A stretch of DNA of 56,777 nt from Pseudomonadota bacterium (GTDB lineage: Bacteria; Bdellovibrionota; FAC87; UBA2466), in the NCBI GenBank assembly GCA_009927005.1, contig RFNV01000176.1, forward strand, positions 1 to 56,777. Direction: 5' to 3'. Each line of letters starts with the position of its first letter. Position 1 is the stretch's first letter. The notes under the pieces are model-generated. The model was given only the letters and a program-made list of their open reading frames with translations. It was not told where the DNA came from and did no database searches. The translations under genes were made by a program, and so were the position numbers. Shown here piece after piece: positions 30,693 through 40,494 of this stretch.

Positions 30693-32402
30693 TTACTTCG
30701 GAAACCGAAGTGCGACTTCGGGATCGCCAAAGAGATTCGTTTCGTAGAGCACCCAGCGCATGTACGAATTTGAATTAGCTTGATCAATCAGCCGTTCCTT
30801 TGCACGATACAAAGTCTTTCCTAGGCCACGGGAACCTTCTTTAAAAACCGTATCGTAAAACATCGTGTGAAGCCGATTGGAATGGCCGTTTCCTCCCCCT
30901 GGCTCGTACCAACCGTAATTTGAATTAGCTATCAGAGCTCCAGCGCCCCCATCTGCTAAATTGATCATCTTACTGGCCCAATTTGCTTGGCGCATATTTC
31001 CCGGAAAGCAACCTTGCGTAATTCCGAAGAAAGGAAAACTCGTTTTTACTTCTGGAATCATTTCTGCTTTCAAACGCAAACAGTAAGTCGTCTGGCAATG
31101 CCCCAAGTGGTTCAAAGTATAAAAAGGCGCAAGCTTCAAACTTTGAATCACAGTGGTAGAAGAATAAGTCACTTTAGGAGTCTCATAGAGTTTATAAAAC
31201 TCAGTCTGGGCCGGATACCCAACCGTCGGAACTCCTTGCCCTGCAATCCCTCCGATTTCGAGCATCTTAAGACTCATCGATGCGTAGGTAGAGCTATCTA
31301 GCTTCTCGCCGAAGTTTACGGTCTTCCAAACGAGCGGATCTCCCTCATTCACATCTTGGAGGGCAAATGCCTTTCGGACAAAAACATGAACATCGCTGAG
31401 GGTGGTCGCCGGGGCCCTGCCCACTGCTACTTCGCATGCCATATCGTAAGGCTTACTTTTAAAATCTCCATCTAGACAACCAAAGTAGAGATCAGAAGGA
31501 AGATTTCCCTCGCTCATGTTGACGGTGAGAATTTTGGTAGGGGTAATGGAGTATCCGTTACCCACCAAGAGAAGATATCGTGTTCCCTCGTCGCGATAAT
31601 GGGCCCTCACGGCCTCTCGAATTTTAGCTTGAGTGTCTGATCCTTGATAATTAGCTGTTACCTCTTCAAGGGTTAACGCTTTTGTCGTCATTCCCCGAGC
31701 TCTTTTTTCGAGCATAAGAGCTTTCAGGGAATGAATCGATTCATCTTCAAAAAACGCTGCGGGTCCGACAACTAAATACTCAGCGCTGGGGTTTTTTGCT
31801 GTGACAGGGGGATAAGTTTCGAGATCCCCCGTTTGATCTGCAAGCAGTAAAGCAGCTTTTTGGTCTTCCTCAGTCGCTGAAAATCCCCCGGTCGGTTTGG
31901 GATCTTCTTTTAAATACACCACTAGTTGTGATTGAGGGAGCCAAGTCAGGCTTTTACTTTCAAATTCGTAGCGTGCCGGATAGATATCGATATAGAGAAT
32001 TTGATAGCCATGCTTCTCTACGACAAAGGCCTCACCCAACGGAGTTTCAGGAAAATAACCAAGTCCTTCATCTAGAAAGTTCTTATTCAGATTATGACTT
32101 TCACTTTCACACATGGGCTTTGGAAAGGGGACCGGATCCAAAACGAGCTTCTCAGTCCACATTTGTTCATCGACTGTTTTAAGTTCTACTTTTTCAATGG
32201 TCTGATGAAAGGGTAGAAGAATTTTGGAAGTCATCTTGGGAAGAAGAGGTTTGCCGGGCAATTCCAGGTAGTCGCCGTCCCAGCTCAAATAGGTACCGCG
32301 AAAGGAAGGTAGCGAGTAGTGTTTGATGGTACTTCCCCAAACGGCACACGACAGAAATGCCAACGACACCAATAAAGGTTTCATAACCCCCTCCTCATCC
32401 AA
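30693..32402 (-). CDS. gingipain-like peptidase, family C25
   Basis: YLLLVGNG, LPSDLYFGCLDGDF, NHLGHC (His), FGITQGCFPGN (Cys). Likely start ATG 32384 with signal peptide. Confidence 0.8.
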   Translation of the reverse strand: MDEEGVMKPLLVSLAFLSCAVWGSTIKHYSLPSFRGTYLSWDGDYLELPGKPLLPKMTSKILLPFHQTIEKVELKTVDEQMWTEKLVLDPVPFPKPMCESESHNLNKNFLDEGLGYFPETPLGEAFVVEKHGYQILYIDIYPARYEFESKSLTWLPQSQLVVYLKEDPKPTGGFSATEEDQKAALLLADQTGDLETYPPVTAKNPSAEYLVVGPAAFFEDESIHSLKALMLEKRARGMTTKALTLEEVTANYQGSDTQAKIREAVRAHYRDEGTRYLLLVGNGYSITPTKILTVNMSEGNLPSDLYFGCLDGDFKSKPYDMACEVAVGRAPATTLSDVHVFVRKAFALQDVNEGDPLVWKTVNFGEKLDSSTYASMSLKMLEIGGIAGQGVPTVGYPAQTEFYKLYETPKVTYSSTTVIQSLKLAPFYTLNHLGHCQTTYCLRLKAEMIPEVKTSFPFFGITQGCFPGNMRQANWASKMINLADGGAGALIANSNYGWYEPGGGNGHSNRLHTMFYDTVFKEGSRGLGKTLYRAKERLIDQANSNSYMRWVLYETNLFGDPEVALRFPK

Positions 32403-32970
32403 ACATTTTAAGACCAGTAATAAAAGCCCCTAAGAAAGCAAGACCAGCAATACCCCAGACAATCGCAACCAGAATCAAAAATCGAGTGAGCACCACATGA
32501 AACGTTCGATAAGAAGCGTAAAGAATCCAAAGCACCCCAACAAAATTTAACAAGAGCCCTAACTGGGTTGATAACCCTGATAACAAGGCGATAGGCAAAA
32601 GTATAAAGCGGGCGCATGTATCAAAAGCTAGGTACTCTCTAAAACTCCCTTTGGCTTCTAACCACTCTTTCATGAGGACGACAAAACCGATGAAAATCCC
32701 CTGCCCAACTAAACCTCCCAGTTGACCTACAAACCGGCTTAAAAAATCATAACGTGCATTGAGAAGTCCTTGTACGATGCTCTCAATTACCATAAGCCCC
32801 AGAAGCACCCGGACAGTTGTCTCCATCGGGATGTCATAAGATTGTTCGGTCCAAAAACTCAGGCCCTGGCTAAAAAAATCTTTATAGGTTTTACGAATGG
32901 CAGCCCAACTCCATCGGTTTCCCGGAAAGAATCGATAACTGTTCCCTCTTTTTTCAATCTCGTTTGCCAT
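32395..32970 (-). CDS. hypothetical multi-pass membrane protein (Yip1-like architecture)
   Basis: 191 aa, about 4-5 TM segments; overlaps the start of the C25 peptidase ORF. Confidence 0.5.
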   Translation of the reverse strand: MANEIEKRGNSYRFFPGNRWSWAAIRKTYKDFFSQGLSFWTEQSYDIPMETTVRVLLGLMVIESIVQGLLNARYDFLSRFVGQLGGLVGQGIFIGFVVLMKEWLEAKGSFREYLAFDTCARFILLPIALLSGLSTQLGLLLNFVGVLWILYASYRTFHVVLTRFLILVAIVWGIAGLAFLGAFITGLKMFG

Positions 32971-32974
32971 TTTT

Positions 32975-34108
32975 TTATCCTTGAAGTCTTCTCATTGCTA
33001 AAAACTGAACTGGGGATCGCGTTTTTCCGTCGATTACCCAATCAGAGAGAACCTCTCCAATAAGGCTTGCAAATTTAAACCCGTGCCCAGAAAACCCTCC
33101 CGCCCAAAAACCACCAGGACAATCGGGAATCGCATCTAAAATAAAATGAGTATCGGGTGAAAGAGTATAAAAACAAATCGCGCCCCTTGTGGGCTCTGGG
33201 TTTAAGTCCTTCAGGTACTCGACCACAAAGTCAGTTACAGGCTTCGCTTCTTCAGGCTTCACGCTTCGATCTTCTCGACTCGGATCCTTTACTAGTTCAA
33301 GGGGCTGATGAAGAGCGATTTTCACTTCTCCCCCGCTTTCGGTAAATCCATAGAAAAATCCTTCGGGTACATCGAATGCGAAACACGGAACACCTTTTTC
33401 TTTTTTAAACTTTCCCTGGGACTCAAACCAAAAAAGAGGGGCCCGGTGCACTTTTAAAAAGGGATTGGCTTCCTTCAGTAATATGCCGTTCCAAGAACCT
33501 GTCGTAATGACCAGTTGCTGAGCATGATAGGTACCTTTTGAAGTCATTACTTCAAAACCACTTTCAGTTTTCTTCCAGGAATTCACAGGCTCTTCAAAAT
33601 GAAGTTCAGATCCTAAATGGCCCGCTTGCTCGCAAAAAGTTTGAACACAGTTTTCCACTTCCAAATATCCGCCGGATTTCTCATAGAGTCCGATAAAGGA
33701 AGATGAAACGTTCGCTTGTGGAAACCGCTTTTGAATCGTCTTATAATCCCATTCTTCAATGGGAATCCCATACCGGCTTGAGCTTAACCGAACACCCTGC
33801 AAAATCTGGCTTTTTTTCTCTTCTCCGAAAATCACTAAACCCGTCTCATGCAGCAGTTTTTTCCTGCTCCGAAGCTCTAACTCTTTCCAAAGCTGATAAC
33901 TGCGTTCTAAAAGCGGGACGTAGTCTGGGTGCTCAAAATAAGCTTTTCGAATGAGCCTTGTTTCTCCATGGGAGCTTCCCCGGTCATGAGCACATGTAAA
34001 CTGCTCAAGCCCAAGAACTTTTTTTCCTTTTAGAGCTAATTGATAAGCCGTACTGCTTCCCATCGCTCCGAGACCCAGGACAATGCAATCAAAAGACGGT
34101 CTTTTCAT
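32975..34108 (-). CDS. FAD-dependent oxidase, SolA / monomeric sarcosine oxidase-like
   Basis: CIVLGLGAMGSSTAYQLALKGKKVLGLEQF, HDRGSSHGETRLIRKAYFEHPDYVPLL, GFSGHGFKFA. Confidence 0.9.
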   Translation of the reverse strand: MKRPSFDCIVLGLGAMGSSTAYQLALKGKKVLGLEQFTCAHDRGSSHGETRLIRKAYFEHPDYVPLLERSYQLWKELELRSRKKLLHETGLVIFGEEKKSQILQGVRLSSSRYGIPIEEWDYKTIQKRFPQANVSSSFIGLYEKSGGYLEVENCVQTFCEQAGHLGSELHFEEPVNSWKKTESGFEVMTSKGTYHAQQLVITTGSWNGILLKEANPFLKVHRAPLFWFESQGKFKKEKGVPCFAFDVPEGFFYGFTESGGEVKIALHQPLELVKDPSREDRSVKPEEAKPVTDFVVEYLKDLNPEPTRGAICFYTLSPDTHFILDAIPDCPGGFWAGGFSGHGFKFASLIGEVLSDWVIDGKTRSPVQFLAMRRLQG

Positions 34109-34117
34109 GAGACTACG

Positions 34118-35191
34118 CTAATCCACATCGGAGTGAGCATCCTGTATAGAAACACCCATCAATGTCGCTTGTGTAGGTAAGACCTGAAGGTTTGATTTTT
34201 TTAATCTTTCAATCACAGAAACTTTTTTCAGGGGATCCACTAAGACAACAAGGCTGCCCCCTTGAGCAGCTCCACATACTTTGACCCCTAACACTCCGGG
34301 TACTGCTTTCGTCTGCTCGATAATGGAATCCAAAGTAGGAGTACTCACTTGAAAAGTTGTTTTTCTCAAAGCCCATTCGGAGTCAAGGAGATTTCCCACG
34401 GCATTCCAGTCTACTTTTTCTTCTCTTAAAACAGCATCCAACTTGTGGGCAATCCCAGCAATTCCTTTCAATCCTTTGATGACTCCGGAATCCCCTTCGA
34501 CTGCTTTTTTGTATACTTCCCAGTTACTCATTCCACTGTGGTGCTTTTCCCCGGAGAAGATAACCAGAAGCCGTTCATTGAGCTGCTGGAACACAGGAGA
34601 AGAAAAAGAAGTCTGCTCAATCCGACCTAATTGGTACTCATAACCATGAAGGCCACCAAAAATCGCAGCCAAATAATCCTGAGTTCCCGTTGGCACTTTT
34701 AAGAAAGCTGCTTCAGTATCTTTAGCCCACTGGAGAAATCGCCACTGCCATCCCTGCTCTGTAAAATCGTTACAAACTCGGCACAACCCTCGGCCCAAAG
34801 CAACTAAAAGAGTGGAAGACCCGCCCAGTCCACTGCCGACGGGGACAGCGGAACCCAACTCAATTTCCATTGAAACTCTGGGAACCTGTCGTTGCAAAAT
34901 CAAAAACTGATTCACAATAAAAGCAGGAAACTTCAGTGAATCGGGAATCAAACTCAAATTAAGAGCTGGGTTTATTTCCGAAATTTTATATTGTTCTGTT
35001 TTGTTTTTGAGGATGACTTCAAGCTGTGAACTCTCCGAAACTTCAAAATCTACTCGGGCAAACAAATCGAGTGCGATATTAAGAGTCAAAGAAGAGGGGA
35101 TCAGACAAAACAAGGGCCAGAGATCCAAGGTACCTCCAGCAAGATCGGCTCTGCAAGGCGCCAAAACTTTAAATTTGTCTACGGTTTTCAA
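34118..35191 (-). CDS. GHMP-family small-molecule kinase
   Basis: APCRADLAGGTLDLWP, GSAVPVGSGLGGSSTLLVALGR, VKVCGAAQGGSLVVLV. Confidence 0.85.
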   Translation of the reverse strand: MKTVDKFKVLAPCRADLAGGTLDLWPLFCLIPSSLTLNIALDLFARVDFEVSESSQLEVILKNKTEQYKISEINPALNLSLIPDSLKFPAFIVNQFLILQRQVPRVSMEIELGSAVPVGSGLGGSSTLLVALGRGLCRVCNDFTEQGWQWRFLQWAKDTEAAFLKVPTGTQDYLAAIFGGLHGYEYQLGRIEQTSFSSPVFQQLNERLLVIFSGEKHHSGMSNWEVYKKAVEGDSGVIKGLKGIAGIAHKLDAVLREEKVDWNAVGNLLDSEWALRKTTFQVSTPTLDSIIEQTKAVPGVLGVKVCGAAQGGSLVVLVDPLKKVSVIERLKKSNLQVLPTQATLMGVSIQDAHSDVD

Positions 35192-35200
35192 GAGGCCCCT

Positions 35201-35500
35201 CTAAAATTCAATCACGGTTTCGTCAGGCTTAATATACCCTAAAACCTTTCGAATCGTATGCTCTTGAGCTTGTCTATCTTGTTGAAGAGCTCGGATTTCG
35301 GAAACGAGTACATCTTTTTGTTCCTGAACCTTAGACAGTTCATTTTGAATGCGCTGATTCTCGTTGTTCATGCGCTTTAGGTCGAGCCATCCTCTTTTTC
35401 CAAACATTCCCATCACGAGGAGAATGGCAATCAGAGTCCAATTCACATTAAGAACAAGACGAAACGCCCGAGGGCTTTGAATTTGTTTTCTTGGAATCAT
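35201..35500 (-). CDS. FtsB/DivIC-like septum formation initiator
   Basis: 99 aa, one TM followed by coiled coil and IRKVLGYIKPDETVIEF. Confidence 0.72.
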   Translation of the reverse strand: MIPRKQIQSPRAFRLVLNVNWTLIAILLVMGMFGKRGWLDLKRMNNENQRIQNELSKVQEQKDVLVSEIRALQQDRQAQEHTIRKVLGYIKPDETVIEF

Positions 35501-35529
35501 GGGAAGTAAATGAAGGCTCTAAGACTTAT

Positions 35530-36972
35530 CTAAATTTGATGGACTTTAATCGTGTTGGTGGATCCGTGAGCCAAAATCGGAAGTCCTGCAGTAATTACTA
35601 TTCTATCGCCTCTTTGGCAGAGGTTCAATTTGAGAAGTTCTCGACTAATAGCATCAAACACCGCTGACTCAGAGCCTAATTTCTGAAGATCCGGCACCAG
35701 CACCGCTTCAACGCCCCATTTCAGACTTAGTTGACGATAAGTGTCCTTGCTTGAAGTCATTGCAATTAATCGATTGGCGGGCCGGCATTTGGAAGTAAGC
35801 AAAGCAGATTGCCCAGATTGCGTGACCACTACAAAAAGCTTCGACTTAACTACTGAAGCCAATCGAACGGCACTTTGTAAGAGTGCCATTGCAGTTTGTC
35901 CTTCGGGCGGCAAGAGCCACTCGTTGAAAGCAGTAATTCCCCAAGTCGGGGGCTCTGCTTCCATTTCCTCAACGATTTTTACCATCATTTGAACAGTCTC
36001 GATGGGAAATTTTCCAACAGCGGTTTCATTGGAAAGCATCACAGCATCGGTTCCATCCACAATGGCATTTGCAACATCGGATGCTTCAGCTCGAGTCGGA
36101 CGAGGATTATCTATCATCGAAGAAAGCATCTGAGTCGCAATAATCACCGATTTTCCTCTGAGATTTGCCCGCTTGATGATCTTTTTTTGGAGAACGGGAA
36201 CTCGTTCATTTCCAACTTCTACTGCTAAATCTCCTCGGGCCACCAAAACGCCATCGGAGACGTCAATGATGTCATCCAAATTGGCCAAAGCTTCTCTTTT
36301 TTCAATCTTAGCCAAAAGTAAAATATTTTTTCCACGAGACTGGATAAAGCTCTTTAAACTTCTCACTTCTTGGGCTGTTCGAACAAAGGACATTGCAATA
36401 AAATCGACTCCTCGTTCGAGGCAGAACAAAATATCGTCGTAATCTTTTTCAGTGATGCTTCTGGCGGAAAAGGAACTTTCCGGAGCGCTAATCCCTTTGT
36501 GTGGCTTTAAGATACCCCCGTTGATGATTCGACACTTTAATCCACGAGCATTTTTTTCTTCTGCCCTTAATTCGATCAAACCATCATCTAAAAGAATGGT
36601 GTGTCCCGGAAGAACATCTTTAATAAACTCTTTATAATCGGTAGGGATAACAGCCAGCTCCCCTTCCATTCCGCCCATGACCGGCTCAGTGACAATCAGG
36701 GCTTCTTTCCCATTGATGAGCTCTAAATCTCCTGTTTGGAATTTTCCTACTCGGATTTTGGGTCCCTGAATGTCAGCCATGATTCCCAGTGGCTTTCCCA
36801 AGCGGGGTTCAATTTCTCTGATATAGCCAATGATTCGGGAAAAGTCGGCGTGATTACCATGAGAAAAATTAAGACGGACGATATCCATGCCAGCGCGAGC
36901 CAGCGCTTCAATTTTCTCCGGAGTGCTCGTAGCCGGGCCTACCGTACAAATGATTTTAGCTTTTCTTACCAC
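35530..36972 (-). CDS. pyk: pyruvate kinase
   Basis: KIICTVGPATSTPEKIEALARAGMDIVRLNFSHG, MADIQGPKIRVG, ARGDLAVEVGNERVPVLQKKII, ATQMLSSMIDNPRPTRAEASDVANAIVDGTDAVMLSNETAVGKFP. Confidence 0.98.
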   Translation of the reverse strand: MVRKAKIICTVGPATSTPEKIEALARAGMDIVRLNFSHGNHADFSRIIGYIREIEPRLGKPLGIMADIQGPKIRVGKFQTGDLELINGKEALIVTEPVMGGMEGELAVIPTDYKEFIKDVLPGHTILLDDGLIELRAEEKNARGLKCRIINGGILKPHKGISAPESSFSARSITEKDYDDILFCLERGVDFIAMSFVRTAQEVRSLKSFIQSRGKNILLLAKIEKREALANLDDIIDVSDGVLVARGDLAVEVGNERVPVLQKKIIKRANLRGKSVIIATQMLSSMIDNPRPTRAEASDVANAIVDGTDAVMLSNETAVGKFPIETVQMMVKIVEEMEAEPPTWGITAFNEWLLPPEGQTAMALLQSAVRLASVVKSKLFVVVTQSGQSALLTSKCRPANRLIAMTSSKDTYRQLSLKWGVEAVLVPDLQKLGSESAVFDAISRELLKLNLCQRGDRIVITAGLPILAHGSTNTIKVHQI

Positions 36973-37010
36973 GGGTCACACGATAGCTAGAGAACAGCCG
37001 AGTGTAAAGT

Positions 37011-37613
37011 TTACTGCAAAAAGAAAGATGCAAAATGGACATCTTTTACTAATGGCTTTTGAAAATGTTCATTGATCCGTCGAATCAACAATTCCTTGTA
37101 ATAAAGCTTTCCAGACAAAGTTGAAAGCCGCTCGTATTCCTGTTCTCGGGAAGTCTGAATAATCAGGTTTTTAACTGCGGGTTGGTTTGATTTGAAAGCT
37201 TGCTTTGCTTCCAGATCAAAAAACTCTACGTCGACCTTAATCGCTAAAGTATGGCTGCTTTTGTCCTGATTAATATTCGCAAACAACTCATCTAGGCTTA
37301 AGAAAGGGATCATTCCCTTGGAACTAGCAGTTTCTCGCTTTTCAGCGGGAGCACTTTCCCCATGTCCTCCGCTTCCGTGGCCTTCCGCCGGGGCCTCACC
37401 ATGACCACCGCCATGCTCTTCGGCTTTTGCCGTCTCGTGACCGCCGCCATGGGCGCTCTCCTTAACTTCTTCGTGTCCGGCCCCCTCAGAGTGAGCAGCG
37501 ACGTGCTCTGAGTGCTTAGAGAACCGATTCAATGAGTTCATGCTCTGATAGAAAATAAAACCAGTGACGACTGCACTGACCAGCCCTAATCCCAATCCCA
37601 AAATTTTTAACAT
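37011..37613 (-). CDS. FliL-like protein with His/Gly/Glu-rich linker
   Basis: N-terminal TM, low-complexity linker HGGGHETAKAEEHGGGHGEAPAEGHGSGGHGE, C-terminus LAIKVDVEFFDLEAKQAFKSNQPAVKNLIIQTSREQEYERLSTLSGKLYYKELLIRRINEHF...VKDVHFASFFLQ typical of FliL. Confidence 0.72.
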   Translation of the reverse strand: MLKILGLGLGLVSAVVTGFIFYQSMNSLNRFSKHSEHVAAHSEGAGHEEVKESAHGGGHETAKAEEHGGGHGEAPAEGHGSGGHGESAPAEKRETASSKGMIPFLSLDELFANINQDKSSHTLAIKVDVEFFDLEAKQAFKSNQPAVKNLIIQTSREQEYERLSTLSGKLYYKELLIRRINEHFQKPLVKDVHFASFFLQ

Positions 37614-37727
37614 GGATCCCCCTGCTCTTTATCCAGTATAACCCAAAACAACGCGACGCGTTTAATTGTGAAAAAAACTTCAAGATTGCTCCAGGGGTTG
37701 GTGAGATTCGTGTTAAAATTTGAATAA

Positions 37728-39122
37728 TTGAAAGCTCTTTATGTCATTTTTTTCATTCTTTTGAATTTCTCGGGGCCCCTTCACGCCGAGGAAACTTCCA
37801 ACTCAGAAATTCAGGAAAAGGGAATTGAGATTTCTCAAGAGGAAGAGAGTGCTTCAGAAAGCTACGAAGTTTCTTCTATTAACCGCAAAGAGCATCTCTA
37901 CCCCTCCAATTGGGGAACAGTGGGAATTTTTAGAACCCGCTCCGCTGAGAGTTTGCCTTTGGGAGCTCTGAGCTTCGGAATTGGCGGTGAGTTCTACTCG
38001 GTAAGCAACGCACCAGATTTTGGTACAGGCAGGGAAGCTAATTCGATCGCCGAGAATTTATTTGTGGGATACTCTCCCCTCAATAATCTGACACTCGCTG
38101 TAGTTCGAAGAAACTCTTCCACTACTTTCGGCACTCCGAAACAACTCATTTCTTCACTCGGGGATTTTAATTTTTCGGCTGTTTACTCTTTTCCAATCAA
38201 TGACAGTTTTGCTATTGCGCCCATTGGAAATTTTCTTATTGCTTCTAATTTTAATAGTCTCTCCCCTGCCGTCAGCACTCTCAGTGGCGGACTCGGAGTC
38301 CTTGGAACATTTTCTCTTTACCCCAGCACAGGGCTGCCGCTTTTTTTTCACTTAAATTTGCTCTATCACATGCCTCAAATCCGCTCGGCTAGCTCTGGAA
38401 TTCTTGCTTCAGAAACTTTTTATGAATTCAGTCGCTTTTCAACCATCAATACTGCGTTGGGGGTGGAATACAAATTGGGCGACTTTATTCCCTTCTTAGA
38501 GTTTCAACACACTCACCATGTAAATAGTTCTTTGAGCTGGACGAACTCTCCCTCTCGCTTAAGTGCTGGGGCTCGGTTTACTCCGCTAGACAATAAGAGC
38601 TTAGCTTTGCTCTTGGGAGCCGATGTCGCTATCAACCGTGGACTCTCCGGTGGAACACCGGTTGCGGGAGTTCCCTTCATGCCCGACTACCAAATTCTAG
38701 GACAAGTTAGCTACACATTTGGAATCACCCAGACGGAGCGAAAGCATTACTTCACCACATCGGATGTCAATATAGTCGATAGAAAATTTGTGATCCGTAA
38801 AAACATTAATTTCAAAGTGGGAAGTGCAGAACTCTTGCGTGATAGCTACAATCTTCTTGATCAGATTGCAGAAGTGATTAAAGAAAACAAAGTGAGAAAA
38901 CTTTTGATTTCAGGCCATACAGACTCTACTCATACCGAGGCCTACAATCTAAAGCTTTCTCTCGCTCGAGCAAACTCTGTAAAAGCTTATCTAGTCAGCA
39001 AGGGAATCCCAGAAGATAGTCTCGTGACCCAGGGCTTCGGAAAACGAAAACCAAAAGCTAGTAACGCGAGCGAACGCGGAAGAAAATTAAACCGTCGGGT
39101 TGAGTTCTTTATTTTGGAATAG
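37728..39122 (+). CDS. outer-membrane beta-barrel protein with C-terminal OmpA peptidoglycan-binding domain
   Basis: TTG start; signal peptide; C-terminus LLISGHTDSTHTEAYNLKLSLARANSVKAYLVSKGIPEDSLVTQGFGKRKPKASNASERGRKLNRRVEFFI. Confidence 0.9.
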   Translation: MKALYVIFFILLNFSGPLHAEETSNSEIQEKGIEISQEEESASESYEVSSINRKEHLYPSNWGTVGIFRTRSAESLPLGALSFGIGGEFYSVSNAPDFGTGREANSIAENLFVGYSPLNNLTLAVVRRNSSTTFGTPKQLISSLGDFNFSAVYSFPINDSFAIAPIGNFLIASNFNSLSPAVSTLSGGLGVLGTFSLYPSTGLPLFFHLNLLYHMPQIRSASSGILASETFYEFSRFSTINTALGVEYKLGDFIPFLEFQHTHHVNSSLSWTNSPSRLSAGARFTPLDNKSLALLLGADVAINRGLSGGTPVAGVPFMPDYQILGQVSYTFGITQTERKHYFTTSDVNIVDRKFVIRKNINFKVGSAELLRDSYNLLDQIAEVIKENKVRKLLISGHTDSTHTEAYNLKLSLARANSVKAYLVSKGIPEDSLVTQGFGKRKPKASNASERGRKLNRRVEFFILE

Positions 39123-40488
39123 TCGCTCGAAGCATCTGGCGCGGATCAAGAATCTTATCTAACTCTTCTCTCGGTATTGAAAGCATCTCAAGAGCAACAT
39201 CATACACAGTTCTGTTTTCTCGGTAGGCCCGCTTCGCTACTTCACCAGCCTTATCGTAGCCTACTTTTAACGCAAGCGGAGTCGCCAACATCAAATTTCG
39301 CTTAAGCAGCTCATCCATACGCTCCGGATTCGCTTGAATTCCACGAACACACTTTTTTTCAAACATCTCAATACCGTTAGCAAGAATCTCAATTGACTCT
39401 AATAAAGTAAAAGCAATGAGGGGCATCATCGTGTTGAGTTCAAAATTCCCCGAAGCTGCCGCCCAAGTTAACGCAGCATCATTTCCAATTGCCTTTGCAC
39501 AGATTTGCAAAAGCGACTCGGGAATCACTGGGTTTACTTTCCCAGGCATAATGCTACTTCCGGGTTGAACCTCTGGAAGGTTAATTTCCGAAATCCCCGC
39601 TCTCGGACCACAAGCGAGCCATCTCAGGTCATTGGCAATTTTAGTAAGTGAAACAGCAAGTGTTTTAAGAGCTCCGCTCATTTCTAAACAACCATCTTTT
39701 GAAGCCTGAGCTTCAAAGTGATTAGTGGCTTCCTTGAATTTAAACCCTGTCTTTTTTGAAACGCTAAGACAGACTCGTTTTCCAAACTCCGGGTGAGTGT
39801 TTACTCCGGTTCCCACGGCAGTTCCGCCAACGGCTAACTCCAACAACGAAGCCAAAGCATTTTCAACCCGTCGTTTTCCCTTTCTCACTTGTTCCAGATA
39901 ACCTGAGAACTCCTGACTGAGCAGAATGGGAGTGGCATCCTGGAGATGGGTTCGCCCCACTTTTATAAATCCCTTAAACTCCTTTATCTTCACTTCCAGC
40001 CCCTCCTCCAAATGTTTTAAGTGAGGAAGAAGCTTTCTTTCAATCATCAGAACAGCGCTGACATGAATTGCAGAGGGAAAAATATCGTTGCTCGATTGCC
40101 CCTTATTAACATGATCATTGGGATGAACTCTTTTTTTTGATTTTTGAGAAGCAAGAGTTGCGATCACTTCGTTAAAGTTCATATTGGTGCTGGTTCCTGA
40201 GCCCGTTTGAAAAACATCCACGGGAAAGTGGTCTCGATGTTCCCCCTTTTCAATTTCTTCTGCCGCTTTGATAATAGCTTTCGCAATTTGCGGCTCCAAA
40301 AGCCCAAGCTCCCAATTAGTTTCTGCAGCTGCCTGTTTTAGCAAGGAAAATGCCTCGAAAAATTCCGATGGAAACTGAAGACGGCTAATGGGAAAATTTT
40401 CAACAGCTCGCTGAGTGCCTGCTCCCCAAAGTTTCCCCTCAGGTATCCTTATCTCTCCCAACGCATCTTTTTCTTTTCGAAAGGCCAT
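39109..40488 (-). CDS. fumC: fumarate hydratase, class II
   Basis: FQTGSGTSTNMNFNEVIATLA, VHPNDHVNKGQSSNDIFPSAIHV, VGRTHLQDATPI, GSSIMPGKVNPVIPE. Confidence 0.97.
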   Translation of the reverse strand: MAFRKEKDALGEIRIPEGKLWGAGTQRAVENFPISRLQFPSEFFEAFSLLKQAAAETNWELGLLEPQIAKAIIKAAEEIEKGEHRDHFPVDVFQTGSGTSTNMNFNEVIATLASQKSKKRVHPNDHVNKGQSSNDIFPSAIHVSAVLMIERKLLPHLKHLEEGLEVKIKEFKGFIKVGRTHLQDATPILLSQEFSGYLEQVRKGKRRVENALASLLELAVGGTAVGTGVNTHPEFGKRVCLSVSKKTGFKFKEATNHFEAQASKDGCLEMSGALKTLAVSLTKIANDLRWLACGPRAGISEINLPEVQPGSSIMPGKVNPVIPESLLQICAKAIGNDAALTWAAASGNFELNTMMPLIAFTLLESIEILANGIEMFEKKCVRGIQANPERMDELLKRNLMLATPLALKVGYDKAGEVAKRAYRENRTVYDVALEMLSIPREELDKILDPRQMLRATIPK

Positions 40489-40494
40489 AGAGAA

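Noticed and set aside
30684-30712. ACTTCGG-AAA-CCGAAGT hairpin as terminator
   Set aside because: Seven-bp stem without a following T run and within the C25 peptidase coding end; may be a weak structure only.
37330-37515. Tandem DNA repeat or CRISPR-like array
   Set aside because: Repetitiveness comes from His/Gly-rich codons in the FliL-like gene; no regular repeat-spacer structure.
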